Source: Fen-1258 sp947085815 (GTDB taxonomy: Bacteria; Bacteroidota; Ignavibacteria; Ignavibacteriales; Melioribacteraceae). From it: 64,000 bases of DNA. A model generated the notes under the pieces. That model had not been told where the DNA came from. It saw only the letters and a list, made by a program, of their open reading frames with translations, and did not search any database. The position numbers and the translations under genes are program-made. The stretch is from the NCBI GenBank assembly GCA_947085815.1, contig CAMTXU010000013.1, positions 23,825-87,824 of the forward strand. The letters run 5' to 3'. Shown piece after piece: positions 42,280 to 50,936 of this stretch. Each line of letters starts with the position of its first letter. Within the stretch, counting starts at the first letter, position 1.

Positions 42280-43186
42280 CGGTAACCTGATAAAACGTAG
42301 AGTATTAATTATAGGCTCTAACGGAATGCTTGGACAGCGTCTTGCGGAGTTCTTCAGTGCCGATAAAAATGTTGAACTGATATGCGCCTCCGTAGAGAAT
42401 GATTCTCTCATTCCGGAAATTAATTACACTCAATTAGATATTACACAAAAGAATAAAGTGAAGGAGTTGATTCTTCAGTTCTTCCCGGATGTCATTATTA
42501 ACACTGCGGCTTACACTAATGTTGACAGATCGGAAACTGAAAAAGAATCCGCATGGAAAATAAATGTAAATGGTGTTGAAAACATTGCTCTATACGCATG
42601 GACGGTAGATGCTCACCTAATTCATATATCGACAGATTATATTTTTGACGGTAAGAACGGGCCCTACTCGGAAGTGGACAAACCGTTACCGATAGGATAT
42701 TACGGACGGACAAAACTTGCCAGTGAGAACTCTGTGAGGACAAGCGGAGTTAGATTCTCCATTATACGTACAAATATATTATATGGACCGGCAAAATATG
42801 GACGCCCCGATTTTGTAAAATGGGTTATCAATTCTCTACAAGCCAGGGAAACTATAAGGATAGTTACAGATCAGATCGGCAATCCAACCTATATAGATGA
42901 CATAGTCTCAGCGATCTCCAAATTAATAGAATTTAAGAAGGAGGGGATATATAATATCGGGGGCATTGAGATGTTGTCCAGGTATGAATTTACATTGCGG
43001 ATAGCCGATTATTTTAATCTTGACAAAAAACTAATACTACCGATTCTAACTAAAGATTTACATCAACCGGCGTACCGTCCTCTCAAATCAGGTCTCATAA
43101 CTCTGAAAGCAGAAATCGAACTTGGATACAAACCACGTCCGTTAGAAGAAACCTTCGAATTAATGCGGAAGGAACTCAGTTTATAA
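42272..43186 (+). CDS. rmlD: dTDP-4-dehydrorhamnose reductase
   Basis: This 304-residue SDR has the NAD(P) motif IGSNGMLGQRLAEFF, NTAAYTNVDRSETE, ISTDYIFDGKNGPYSE and YYGRTKLASE (YxxxK), as in RmlD, which gives dTDP-L-rhamnose. The start ATG lies within the last codons of the kinase gene. The C-terminal RPLKSGL is also typical. Related sugar reductases of the same fold cannot be excluded but are less likely. Confidence 0.9.
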   Translation: MLSGNLIKRRVLIIGSNGMLGQRLAEFFSADKNVELICASVENDSLIPEINYTQLDITQKNKVKELILQFFPDVIINTAAYTNVDRSETEKESAWKINVNGVENIALYAWTVDAHLIHISTDYIFDGKNGPYSEVDKPLPIGYYGRTKLASENSVRTSGVRFSIIRTNILYGPAKYGRPDFVKWVINSLQARETIRIVTDQIGNPTYIDDIVSAISKLIEFKKEGIYNIGGIEMLSRYEFTLRIADYFNLDKKLILPILTKDLHQPAYRPLKSGLITLKAEIELGYKPRPLEETFELMRKELSL

Positions 43187-43435
43187 TATTTCCAAGAACC
43201 ACCCGAAAACAAATTAAGGGTTAGAGAAGTATAGCAATCTGCTGCATTCGTAGAATGTTAATAGTGAAGAATTATTTAGGATCGTTAAACTTCATTTGAC
43301 CCGCACTCTGAAAATTTGAAAAAAATAAAAGGACTTTATTCAAATTTCTTGTCGGATATTTAACTATTCTGTTTTAGATTGCGACTGCGAAATTCGAAAT
43401 TATTATTCTCAACTCTTCATCTACCGGAGGTTGAT

Positions 43436-44815
43436 ATGCTTTCACAGCTACTCAAACCCGAAATCATGGATTTAATTCAAAATAGGCAGTTCACAGATCT
43501 AAAGGAGGTTCTAATTGATTGGACCCCGATTGATATAGCCGATCTTTTTCTTTCTCTACCGGAAAATGAGCAGGCAATATTTTTCCGCCTTCTTCCAAAA
43601 GACCTTGCCGCAGATGTTTTTGAGTATTTCGATCTTGATATTCAGCTGGAGTTGATTCGACTTCTTGGTAAAGACGATGTAGCGGCAATTTTGAATGAAA
43701 TGGCAGATGACGATAGAACCGCATTGTTTGAAGAGGTGCCGCCAAACGTTGTAAAACAGATGCTTACTTACCTTTCTCCGGAACAAAGGAAAATTTCTCA
43801 ACAGCTCTTGGGCTATCCTGAAAATAGTATAGGACGCTTGATGACCCCGGATTATATAGCGGCTAATCAAAATTGGACTGTTCAGGAAACACTCAACTAC
43901 ATTCGGACTTATGGGAAAAACAGCGAAACCTTGAACGTTGTTTACATTGTTAACGAGAAAGGGATCCTAATAGATGACCTTACAATTCGAGATTTTCTAC
44001 TTTCTCCTCTTGACGTTAAAGTAAAAGACCTAATGAATTTTAATTTTGTTGCATTAAAAGTGAACGATGATCAGGAAACTGCTGTAGAGGTTTTTAAAAA
44101 GTATGATAGAATAGCACTTCCGGTTACAGATTCGAGTGGTGTCCTTGTCGGTATCATTACGGTTGATGACGTTTTGGACATTGCTGAAGAAGAAGCAACC
44201 GAAGATATTCATAAGTTTGCTGCGGTTGAAGCACTTGAGGAGCCCTATCCCGATATTACGTTCTGGAACATGGTTAAAAAAAGAGCAGGGTGGTTAAGTA
44301 TATTGTTTGTTGGTGAATTATTTACTGCCTCTGCAATGGGATTTTTTGAGCATGAAATTGGCAAAGCAATAGTGCTGGCATTGTTTGTTCCCCTAATTAT
44401 AAGTAGTGGTGGTAACTCCGGTTCCCAGGCTGCCACTCTTATTATTCGAGCGATCTCATTAAATGAGATTTCTTTGAAAAACTGGTTTTCAATTTTTAAA
44501 AGAGAAATTTTAACAGGGTTAACACTCGGAACTATATTGGCGTTATTGGGATTTACTAGAATTTTTATTTGGGAAATCGCTTCGAATATTTATGGTGAGC
44601 ACTGGTTGTTAATCGGGTTGACTGTAAGTATTTCTATAATTGGAGTTGTAACCTGGGGTACATTAATGGGTTCTATGCTTCCTCTGATAATTAAAAAAAT
44701 CGGATTCGACCCTGCCGTTTCTTCAGCTCCTTTTGTCGCGACGCTGGTAGATGTAACCGGATTAATAATTTATTTCACAACCGCACTTCTTATATTGCGC
44801 GGCACTTTACTCTAA
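43436..44815 (+). CDS. mgtE: Magnesium transporter MgtE
   Basis: The 459-residue protein has an N-terminal helical superhelix domain (about 1-125; LLKPEIMDLIQNRQF and DVFEYFDLDIQLELIRLL), two CBS domains (about 125-250, with VGIITVDDVLDIAEEEATED) and five C-terminal membrane helices with SGGNSGSQAATLIIRAISLNEI. That is the standard MgtE layout. GGAGG five bases before ATG 43436 fixes the start; an upstream TTG is not needed. The 249-bp gap before it holds no gene and no riboswitch I can recognise. Confidence 0.94.
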   Translation: MLSQLLKPEIMDLIQNRQFTDLKEVLIDWTPIDIADLFLSLPENEQAIFFRLLPKDLAADVFEYFDLDIQLELIRLLGKDDVAAILNEMADDDRTALFEEVPPNVVKQMLTYLSPEQRKISQQLLGYPENSIGRLMTPDYIAANQNWTVQETLNYIRTYGKNSETLNVVYIVNEKGILIDDLTIRDFLLSPLDVKVKDLMNFNFVALKVNDDQETAVEVFKKYDRIALPVTDSSGVLVGIITVDDVLDIAEEEATEDIHKFAAVEALEEPYPDITFWNMVKKRAGWLSILFVGELFTASAMGFFEHEIGKAIVLALFVPLIISSGGNSGSQAATLIIRAISLNEISLKNWFSIFKREILTGLTLGTILALLGFTRIFIWEIASNIYGEHWLLIGLTVSISIIGVVTWGTLMGSMLPLIIKKIGFDPAVSSAPFVATLVDVTGLIIYFTTALLILRGTLL

Positions 44816-44948
44816 AACAAGAAAAGTATGAATCAAGAAAGATTTGATCTTTTTCTAATATTACTAAAACTAAGACCGTTTCCGATAAAAATATAAATCT
44901 CATAAGAGAATAGGGACTGAATTCCAACGATCTTTTATAGAGGCAAAA

Positions 44949-45314
44949 ATGAAACAACTATTTCGCACAATAGTATTTTTAAGCATCGGATGTTTATCAG
45001 CATGTAGCATTTTTCAAAAAGACTCTTTTGAGGGAGATTGGACTCTCAAATTGTCGGGAGCTATTCAAGAGACATTCAATTTCCAAATTTCTCCAACTAA
45101 TGAATTCTCCTTTTCTCAACTCGTTTCTTACGGTGGACGCGATTATGATGTATCAATCAAAGGTAAAATTGGAAATGATGGTAAAATAAAAGCCGATATA
45201 ATGGCAGAGGGTCAAATAATGGGTGATCTTGTGGGAATGATGACATATGAAAATGGAAACGGTAAATGGGGTGCCAGTATCTTGTCCGGAGTTTGGACGG
45301 CTACAAAAAAATAA
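44949..45314 (+). CDS. Small lipoprotein, unknown function
   Basis: The 121-residue protein has a lipobox LSAC (signal peptide about 1-19, lipidated Cys near 19) and a beta-rich mature part with FEGDWTLKLSGAIQETFNFQI and WGASILSGVWTATKK. The pattern resembles small lipocalin-like or Bacteroidota-type DUF lipoproteins. It would lie at the periplasmic side of a membrane. No paralogue is seen in the window. A REPIN-like palindrome and a strong terminator follow. Confidence 0.75.
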   Translation: MKQLFRTIVFLSIGCLSACSIFQKDSFEGDWTLKLSGAIQETFNFQISPTNEFSFSQLVSYGGRDYDVSIKGKIGNDGKIKADIMAEGQIMGDLVGMMTYENGNGKWGASILSGVWTATKK

Positions 45315-45318
45315 TTAT

Positions 45319-45441
45319 TAGAGACCTCTGAATTATTTTGAAACTGTCACTCTGAACGAAGTAAAGAGTCTCTTTACGCTCTAAATTTGAGATGTTTAAC
45401 TTCGTTCAACATGACAATTGTTAATTTTTCAGAGGACTCTA
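45319..45441. repeat. REPIN-like palindrome with nested half-sites
   Basis: TGTCACTCTGAACGAAGTAA (from 45345) and its inverted partner ending at 45416 form two 28-base half-sites, identical at 21 of 28 positions, with a 16-base spacer. Outer arms AGACCTCTGAA (45322) and TTCAGAGGACTCT (to 45441) extend the palindrome to about 120 bp. The half-site matches the class at 9383 and 28054/28460. Confidence 0.75.
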
Positions 45442-45452
45442 TTAAAAAATAG

Positions 45453-45498
45453 AAAAACCGGCGCGACTTGGTAAAAATAGTCTAACGCCGGTTTTTTT
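45453..45498. terminator. Bidirectional Rho-independent terminator
   Basis: AAAAACCGGCG (45453-45463) pairs with CGCCGGTTTTTTT (45486-45498). The T run on the plus strand and the A run on the left (a T run on the minus strand) let it stop both the lipoprotein gene and the convergent OmpA gene. Confidence 0.88.
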
Positions 45499-45512
45499 CT
45501 AAGATCTACTTC

Positions 45513-47030
45513 CTATTGATTTTCCATATACTTTGCGCTTATCTCTGTCCTTCTATTCTTAGTCCTATCTTTTACCGTTTTGTTTGGGGCAAACGGTTTC
45601 AACTCTCCAAATCCTTGAACAGTAATTAGGTCTTTGTTTAATCCTTTTTTGACGAGATATTTTTGAACAACATTGGCTCTTTTAACGGAAAGTTTCATGT
45701 TGTAATTTTCACTTCCTATTGAATCGGTATGGCCTGCGAGTGTAATTTTTGCTTCAGCATATTTACTCAATACTTCGTAAGCATTATCAAGAATTTTCTT
45801 GGCTGTTTTACTCAATGCCGAATTATTGAATCCAAAGTGTACAAAATCGAAAGTTAATTCTTTCTCAACCGCAAGAATAGGGACGTCGTCTTTAGGATCT
45901 AATGGATTAGATCCTCGTTTAACCTCAACACCGTCATTAACAGTACCACTGTCTGTATCTACTTTCAATGGATCGGTTTTATATTTCATAACTTCTTCAC
46001 CGTCAGTTAGACCATCACCATCGGTATCAATTTTTGTCGGATTCGTTTTGAACATTGTAACTTCCTCTCCATCCTTTAGACCATCACCGTCTGTATCAGT
46101 GTTCAATGGATCGGTTTTATATTTTAAAATTTCATCACCCTCATTCAATCCGTCGCCATCGGTATCAATATTTAACGGGTTGGTTTTATATTTCATAAGT
46201 TCATCATAATCACTCAAACTATCGCCGTCTGTATCAACTTTAGTGGGATTTGTAAAATATTTATGCACTTCATCCCCGTCATTTAATCCATCCCCGTCTG
46301 TATCTGGGTTGTTAGGATCTGTTGAGAATGCTAACTCATCTCTTTTGTTTAATCCATCCTTATCCCTATCTGAATTTAAGCTTTCACCTGAGAATGATAG
46401 ACCAAGGCCTAAATTTATATAGCCATCATTTGTTCCTTTAATACTGTAGTAATTCAGATTATCGGTAAATGAAAATGTATAACCGAGGGTTAGATCGAGT
46501 GCAACTTCATCAGCTAATTTGATTTCGGTGCCAACACCAAATGGTATTGAGCCCGTCCAACCGTTTGCCTCAACTTTAAGTGGAGAGATTGAACCTGGCC
46601 TCTTAGTTACGTCATAATTCATAATACCAATACCAGCATAGAAATATGGATTCCAATTTTCTATATCAAATGGTGTGAAAAGCAATCTAGCTTCAATAGG
46701 AATGATTGATACTTCGGATTTTGCGTTTGGTAGGTATAAGGGATATGTTCCTCCATCATTCGAAAGTTTGCTAAAACCTGCATTAATTTCTGCTTGCCAG
46801 TCATTGGATAATTCAAATCTGAAAAACCCCTTCAACAAATACGATGAAAGAGATAAGCCGTTATCGCTTTCAAATTCTGTAGTTGGTAACACCCCATTAA
46901 TTTGTAAACCGCCTTTGTGACCAAAATCTTTGAAGTTATTAAATGAATTTTGTGCCAGAGAGCCAGAATAACTTAGCGCAAGAAAGAGAAGAGCGCAGAA
47001 CAATTTTATAACAATAGAACTTTGTTTCAT
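45513..47030 (-). CDS. OmpA-family protein with TSP3 calcium-binding repeats
   Basis: The 505-residue protein has a signal peptide (about 1-26), a beta-barrel region (about 30-220) ending GYTFSFTDNLNYYSIKG, then TSP3-type repeats of DTDGDGLNDGDEVxKYxTxP (six near-exact 23-residue units and a decayed one, about 225-385). The OmpA-like peptidoglycan-binding domain has NSALSKTAKKILDNAYE and AGHTDSIGSENYN. Asp-rich TSP3 units bind calcium. I prefer ATG at 47030 with GGAG just upstream over a start 30 bases earlier. It is probably a major outer-membrane protein. Confidence 0.93.
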   Translation of the reverse strand: MKQSSIVIKLFCALLFLALSYSGSLAQNSFNNFKDFGHKGGLQINGVLPTTEFESDNGLSLSSYLLKGFFRFELSNDWQAEINAGFSKLSNDGGTYPLYLPNAKSEVSIIPIEARLLFTPFDIENWNPYFYAGIGIMNYDVTKRPGSISPLKVEANGWTGSIPFGVGTEIKLADEVALDLTLGYTFSFTDNLNYYSIKGTNDGYINLGLGLSFSGESLNSDRDKDGLNKRDELAFSTDPNNPDTDGDGLNDGDEVHKYFTNPTKVDTDGDSLSDYDELMKYKTNPLNIDTDGDGLNEGDEILKYKTDPLNTDTDGDGLKDGEEVTMFKTNPTKIDTDGDGLTDGEEVMKYKTDPLKVDTDSGTVNDGVEVKRGSNPLDPKDDVPILAVEKELTFDFVHFGFNNSALSKTAKKILDNAYEVLSKYAEAKITLAGHTDSIGSENYNMKLSVKRANVVQKYLVKKGLNKDLITVQGFGELKPFAPNKTVKDRTKNRRTEISAKYMENQ

Positions 47031-47111
47031 TAAATACTCCATCTGAGATTGTGAGAACATTATTTATATATACTATCGTACTATTAATTTGAAGAGTTCA
47101 AAATACGAGGT

Positions 47112-47387
47112 CTAATTAAAACTTTTACGCCAGCTTCTCATTAAGAATCCGGTAATTAGTAATGCAATTCCGATGAGAGCAACTTTAATATATTGATCGG
47201 AATAAAAATAATAGCCGCCAATTGCCACCGGCACGTTTTGCATCTCAAGAGTTGTCAATCCTTCGCCGCGGGCAATTTCAACCTTATAACTTATATGAAG
47301 AAGGGCGTAGGCAAGTATAACACCTCCTTGAAGAAAGCATACTATATCAACCAGCGCGAAGACAATAACCGACATAATTTTTCTCAT
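47112..47387 (-). CDS. Small two-helix membrane protein, unknown function
   Basis: The 91-residue protein has an N-terminal helix (about 4-24, VIVFALVDIVCFLQGGVILAY) and a C-terminal helix (about 66-83) ending LMRSWRKSFN. GAGGTG precedes ATG 47387, so an in-frame start inside the tRNA gene is not used. The gene follows tRNA-Arg by 23 bases on the same strand. I do not recognise a family. Confidence 0.6.
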   Translation of the reverse strand: MRKIMSVIVFALVDIVCFLQGGVILAYALLHISYKVEIARGEGLTTLEMQNVPVAIGGYYFYSDQYIKVALIGIALLITGFLMRSWRKSFN

Positions 47388-47410
47388 TTTCACCTCAACT
47401 TTATTAGTTG

Positions 47411-47484
47411 TACCCCGGAGAGGAATCGAACCTCCGACCAACAGTTTAGGAAACTGCTGCTCTATCCTTCTGAGCTACCGGGGC
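47411..47484 (-). tRNA. tRNA-Arg (anticodon CCT)
   Basis: On the minus strand the sequence folds as a cloverleaf: acceptor GCCCCGG/CCGGGGT (first pair G-U), D-arm GCTC...GAGC, anticodon stem GCAGT/ACTGT around loop TTCCTAA, and T-arm GGAGG-TTCGATT-CCTCT. The anticodon is CCT, reading AGG. The CCA end is not encoded. The 5' half doubles as the end of the adjoining GIY-YIG reading frame. Confidence 0.95.
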
Positions 47485-47727
47485 ATTAAATATTACTTTT
47501 ATTTTTCTTCTACCGACTGATGATCTAAAATATTTTTCTCTTCTTATAGCTGTTGTTTTATCATCAAACTCTTCAGTGTATACAAGTTCCCAGGGTTTGT
47601 ACTTTTTTGTAAAATGTGATTTACCACTGTTGTGTTCTTTTATTCTTCTTTTCAAATTTTCCGTAAATCCAACATAACTTTTTTCAGCTATTAGACTTTT
47701 AAGAATATTGACGTAATATTTTTTCAT
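47446..47727 (-). CDS. GIY-YIG nuclease-superfamily protein ending inside tRNA-Arg
   Basis: The 93-residue product has YYVNILKSLIAEKSYVGFTENL, KRRIKEHNSGKSHFTKKY, PWELVYTEEF and AIRREKYFRSSVGRRKIK, all GIY-YIG (YhbQ-like) motifs. The last residues NAPVAQKDRAAVS are a read-through of the 5' half of tRNA-Arg, and the stop TAA (47446-47448) lies in the tRNA anticodon loop. The usual end of the family falls just before the tRNA, so the natural stop was lost or was never there. Upstream of its ATG lies a damaged copy of the same tRNA segment. Mobility is inferred. Confidence 0.78.
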   Translation of the reverse strand: MKKYYVNILKSLIAEKSYVGFTENLKRRIKEHNSGKSHFTKKYKPWELVYTEEFDDKTTAIRREKYFRSSVGRRKIKVIFNAPVAQKDRAAVS

Positions 47728-47733
47728 TTTTTA

Positions 47734-47800
47734 TAGGAAACTGCTGCCCCCCGCCTAGAACGACGAAGTCGGGCAGGTATCCTTCTGAGCTACGGGGGCA
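47734..47800 (-). pseudogene. Damaged copy of the tRNA-Arg 5' half
   Basis: The minus strand reads TGCCCCCGTAGCTCAGAAGGATA, then a 30-base insertion containing CCTGCCCGACTTCGTCG, then GCAGCAGTTTCCTA. Apart from the insertion (replacing two bases) it matches positions 47447-47485 of the real gene with one mismatch. It ends seven bases before the GIY-YIG ATG. It cannot fold as a tRNA and is a direct-repeat relic. Confidence 0.8.
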
Positions 47801-48112
47801 TAAATCCTTCGATTCAATCTTAAAATGACATTGATTATCAATTTTAGAGCCTACGAAGGTAGAAAGACTTAATAACGGAACAAAATATAACTATTGCGTG
47901 AAAGAATAAAAAATCGACCTTGGTTGAAAAGAATAGGTTGGTTCTTTTTTGAAAAATATTTTTTATTTGTAGAGTGTTAGTTAAGTTATTGTTGAAGAGA
48001 AATTAGTGTGAAAGAAGTTGAATGTGCCAATCTACAGCTTAATTGGAATTTGCCTGTCTTTTTGATAATTTTCTCAACGAATTTTTCAAAAAATATACTA
48101 GGAGAAAAGAGA
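47801..48112. other. 312-bp gap without a gene
   Basis: This AT-rich stretch lies between the tRNA relic and eno. An in-frame GTG at 48008 could extend enolase by 35 residues, but those residues are not enolase-like and the AGGAG at 48100 supports the later start. The gap must hold the eno promoter; I cannot pick a clear one. I see no RNA gene or long repeat. Confidence 0.6.
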
Positions 48113-49408
48113 ATGACTACGATTATTGATGTCTGGGGCAGAGAGATTTTGGACTCACGTGGAAATCCAACCGTTGAAGTAGAAGTAACTTTAGAATGCG
48201 GAGTTATAGGACGGGCTGCGGTTCCTAGTGGCGCCTCAACCGGTGAAAATGAAGCAGTTGAATTGCGTGACGGTGACAAATTGCGTTATAATGGCTTGGG
48301 AGTTTCTAAGGCAGTAGAGAATGTTAACAACAAGATCGCAGATGAATTAATTGATTTTGACGCGACAGATCAAGTGGGGATAGATAATTTTCTTTGCGAA
48401 TTAGATGGAACGTCAACGAAATTAGAACTTGGTGCAAATGCAATTCTTGGTGTTTCACTTGCTTGCGCAAAAGCATCTGCCGAAGCACTCGGTCTTCCTC
48501 TATATCGTTATGTTGGCGGTGTAAATGCAAGAACATTACCGGTTCCTATGATGAATATCTTAAACGGCGGAAAACATGCAGATAACAATGTTGACTTCCA
48601 GGAATTTATGGTTATGCCGGTTGGAGCTACAACTTTTAAGGAAGCATTGAGATACGGTGCAGAAACTTTCCATTCGCTCAAATCTGTCTTAAAGAAAAAA
48701 GGTTATAACACCGCCGTTGGTGATGAAGGCGGTTTCGCTCCGAATCTAAAATCAAATGAAGAAGCTATTACAGTAATTCTTGAAGCGATCGAAAAAGTTG
48801 GATTGAAAGCAGGGAAAGATATTTTTATTGCTCTGGATCCGGCTGCAAGTGAAATGTGGGACAACGAAAAGAAAGCCTACTTCTTCTTTAAGTCGGATAA
48901 ATCTTATATGACTCCCGAGAAGATGGTCGATTATTGGGCAAACTGGGTAAAACAATATCCAATTATTTCTTTGGAAGATGGTATGGCGGAATTTGATTGG
49001 GAAGGTTGGAAATTACTTACCGATAAAGTCGGCGGCAAGATTCAATTAGTGGGAGACGATCTCTTCGTTACGAATACAGATTATTTATCGAAAGGAATTG
49101 AGAAAGGTGTTGCAAATTCAATACTGATAAAGGTAAATCAGATTGGAACTTTAACCGAAACTCTTGATGCGATTGAAATGGCAAAACGCGCAAGTTATAC
49201 AGCTGTCATGTCACACCGTTCAGGAGAAACCGAAGACACAACAATTGCCGATCTTGCTGTTGCTACTAATTGCGGTCAAATTAAAACCGGTTCCGCAAGT
49301 AGAACAGATAGAATTGCCAAATACAATCAGTTAATCAGAATAGAAGAAGAGTTAGATACAACAGCAATTTTTCCTGGAATTGCAGCAATCAATTATACCG
49401 GGCAGTAA
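48113..49408 (+). CDS. eno: Enolase
   Basis: Enolase converts 2-phosphoglycerate to phosphoenolpyruvate. The 431-residue protein has DSRGNPTVEVEV near the start, SGASTGENEAVELRDGD, the NILNGGKHADNNVDFQEFM segment, GDEGGFAPNL (catalytic Glu), ISLEDGMAEFDWEGW, LVGDDLFVTN, KVNQIGTLTE and the signature VMSHRSGETEDTTIADLAVA. AGGAG lies eight bases before ATG 48113. A strong terminator follows. Confidence 0.97.
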   Translation: MTTIIDVWGREILDSRGNPTVEVEVTLECGVIGRAAVPSGASTGENEAVELRDGDKLRYNGLGVSKAVENVNNKIADELIDFDATDQVGIDNFLCELDGTSTKLELGANAILGVSLACAKASAEALGLPLYRYVGGVNARTLPVPMMNILNGGKHADNNVDFQEFMVMPVGATTFKEALRYGAETFHSLKSVLKKKGYNTAVGDEGGFAPNLKSNEEAITVILEAIEKVGLKAGKDIFIALDPAASEMWDNEKKAYFFFKSDKSYMTPEKMVDYWANWVKQYPIISLEDGMAEFDWEGWKLLTDKVGGKIQLVGDDLFVTNTDYLSKGIEKGVANSILIKVNQIGTLTETLDAIEMAKRASYTAVMSHRSGETEDTTIADLAVATNCGQIKTGSASRTDRIAKYNQLIRIEEELDTTAIFPGIAAINYTGQ

Positions 49409-49430
49409 CATATAAGTGTTTAGATCAGAG

Positions 49431-49458
49431 ACCCCCGCTCTTTGTGGGGGTTTTTTTT
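49431..49458 (+). terminator. Rho-independent terminator of eno
   Basis: ACCCCCGC, a short loop, then GTGGGGGTTTTTTTT: a GC-rich stem followed by eight T residues. It lies 23 bases after the eno stop. Confidence 0.92.
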
Positions 49459-49500
49459 CTTAGAGATTATTTTAAACTCATTATTTTTTTTGAGGATTTT

Positions 49501-50883
49501 ATGCCGAAGCATACACTAAAAACAATTAACGAATTAATTAAGAAAAACAAGATTGAATTCATTGACTTAAAATCTATCGATCTATCAGGAAGACTTCACC
49601 ACATTTCTCTTCCTGTTTTCGAGAACATAATGACCAAGCTAACTACTGAAGGAGTCGGGTTTGACGGCTCGAGTTTTGGTTTTCGCAAAGTTGAAAACAG
49701 CGATATGATTATGATTCCCGATTTGGATACAGCGGTAATAGACCTTTTCCGCGATGCGTCGACTTTAAGTTTTTATTCAAACATCGTTTTAACCGATGAG
49801 AGACATACACGTTTTCCTCAAGATGGAAGACATCTCGCCACTCAAGCAGAAAATCTTCTTAAAAAAACAACCGGCGCTGATAAATCATGGTGGGGACCGG
49901 AATTTGAATTTTATATCTTCTCGAATGTAGAATACGATACACGTACGGCAACTTCATATTATAAAGTTGAGCATGCAGAAGAATTTTACAAACGTGCTTA
50001 TCATGCGGCAAATCCGTTTGATATTTATGACGATTTCCGCGATGAGGCATCCAAGCTTTTACAAAAATTTGGAATAAAAATTAAATATCATCATCATGAA
50101 GTTGGAGAGCGGGGACAGCAGGAAATTGAAACCTATTTCAGCGATCTATTAACTACGGCGGATAACATCATAACGGCAAAGTACGTGTTGTTCAATCTTG
50201 CGCGTCAGAAAAATTTATCTCTTACATTTATGCCCAAACCGATGTACCAGCAAGCCGGTAATGGATTACATCTTCACCTCTATTTAACCAAGAATGGAAA
50301 GAATGCATTTTACAAAAAAGGCGAATATGGAAATGTAAATGAGCTTGGCAGATTTTTTATTGGCGGATTGTTAAAACATGGAGCCGCTCTTTCCGCATTC
50401 ACAAACCCGAGTACAAATTCGTACAAAAGATTAGTTCCTGGTTATGAAGCCCCAGTTGCACTAACTTATGGAAAAGGCAACAGATCATCTGCAATCAGAA
50501 TTCCAAGCTATGTTTGTAATCCGGACGAAACTCGTTTCGAGTACCGTCCACCTGACGCCACAATTAACCCTCATTTATGTTTAACGGCAATGCTTCTTGC
50601 CGGAATTGACGGAGTTGTAAATAAGATCGATCCCGTAAAAGAAGGTTTTGGTCCTTACGATAAAAACTTTTTGGATGAAGAGCACAAAGATAAAATTCAT
50701 TTTCTGCCCCGTAATTTGACCGAGGCGATTGATGCTCTTCAGGCAGATAATGACTTTCTAAAACGAGGAAATATTTTTGATGATGCACTGCTTCAGCAAT
50801 GGGTGAGTTTGAAAGAAGATGAGATTCATGCAATAGGCACTATGCCTCATCCGTTCGAATACAAAATGTATTTCACACTTTAG
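49501..50883 (+). CDS. glnA: Glutamine synthetase, type I-like
   Basis: This 460-residue enzyme joins ammonia to glutamate using ATP. It has GVGFDGSSFGF, WWGPEFEFYIF, HHHEVGERGQQEIE (metal-binding), AGNGLHLHLYLTKNGKNAFY, NSYKRLVPGYEAPVALTYGKGNRSSAIRIP and FEYRPPDATINPHLCL. The adenylylation NLYxLP motif of type I-beta enzymes is not seen, suggesting the non-adenylylated subtype. ATG 49501 is preferred over a start 57 bases earlier that lies in the terminator's shadow. Confidence 0.94.
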   Translation: MPKHTLKTINELIKKNKIEFIDLKSIDLSGRLHHISLPVFENIMTKLTTEGVGFDGSSFGFRKVENSDMIMIPDLDTAVIDLFRDASTLSFYSNIVLTDERHTRFPQDGRHLATQAENLLKKTTGADKSWWGPEFEFYIFSNVEYDTRTATSYYKVEHAEEFYKRAYHAANPFDIYDDFRDEASKLLQKFGIKIKYHHHEVGERGQQEIETYFSDLLTTADNIITAKYVLFNLARQKNLSLTFMPKPMYQQAGNGLHLHLYLTKNGKNAFYKKGEYGNVNELGRFFIGGLLKHGAALSAFTNPSTNSYKRLVPGYEAPVALTYGKGNRSSAIRIPSYVCNPDETRFEYRPPDATINPHLCLTAMLLAGIDGVVNKIDPVKEGFGPYDKNFLDEEHKDKIHFLPRNLTEAIDALQADNDFLKRGNIFDDALLQQWVSLKEDEIHAIGTMPHPFEYKMYFTL

Positions 50884-50936
50884 CATAATTGAATTTGGTG
50901 CAATGTCATTAGTGCATCGAAAAAGAATTTATAACT

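Noticed and set aside
45799..46209. Plus-strand ORF over the TSP3 repeats
   Set aside because: It is a frame shadow of the Asp/Gly-rich repeats of the OmpA gene on the minus strand.
48008..48112. N-terminal extension of enolase from a GTG at 48008
   Set aside because: The extra 35 residues are not enolase-like and AGGAG supports ATG 48113.
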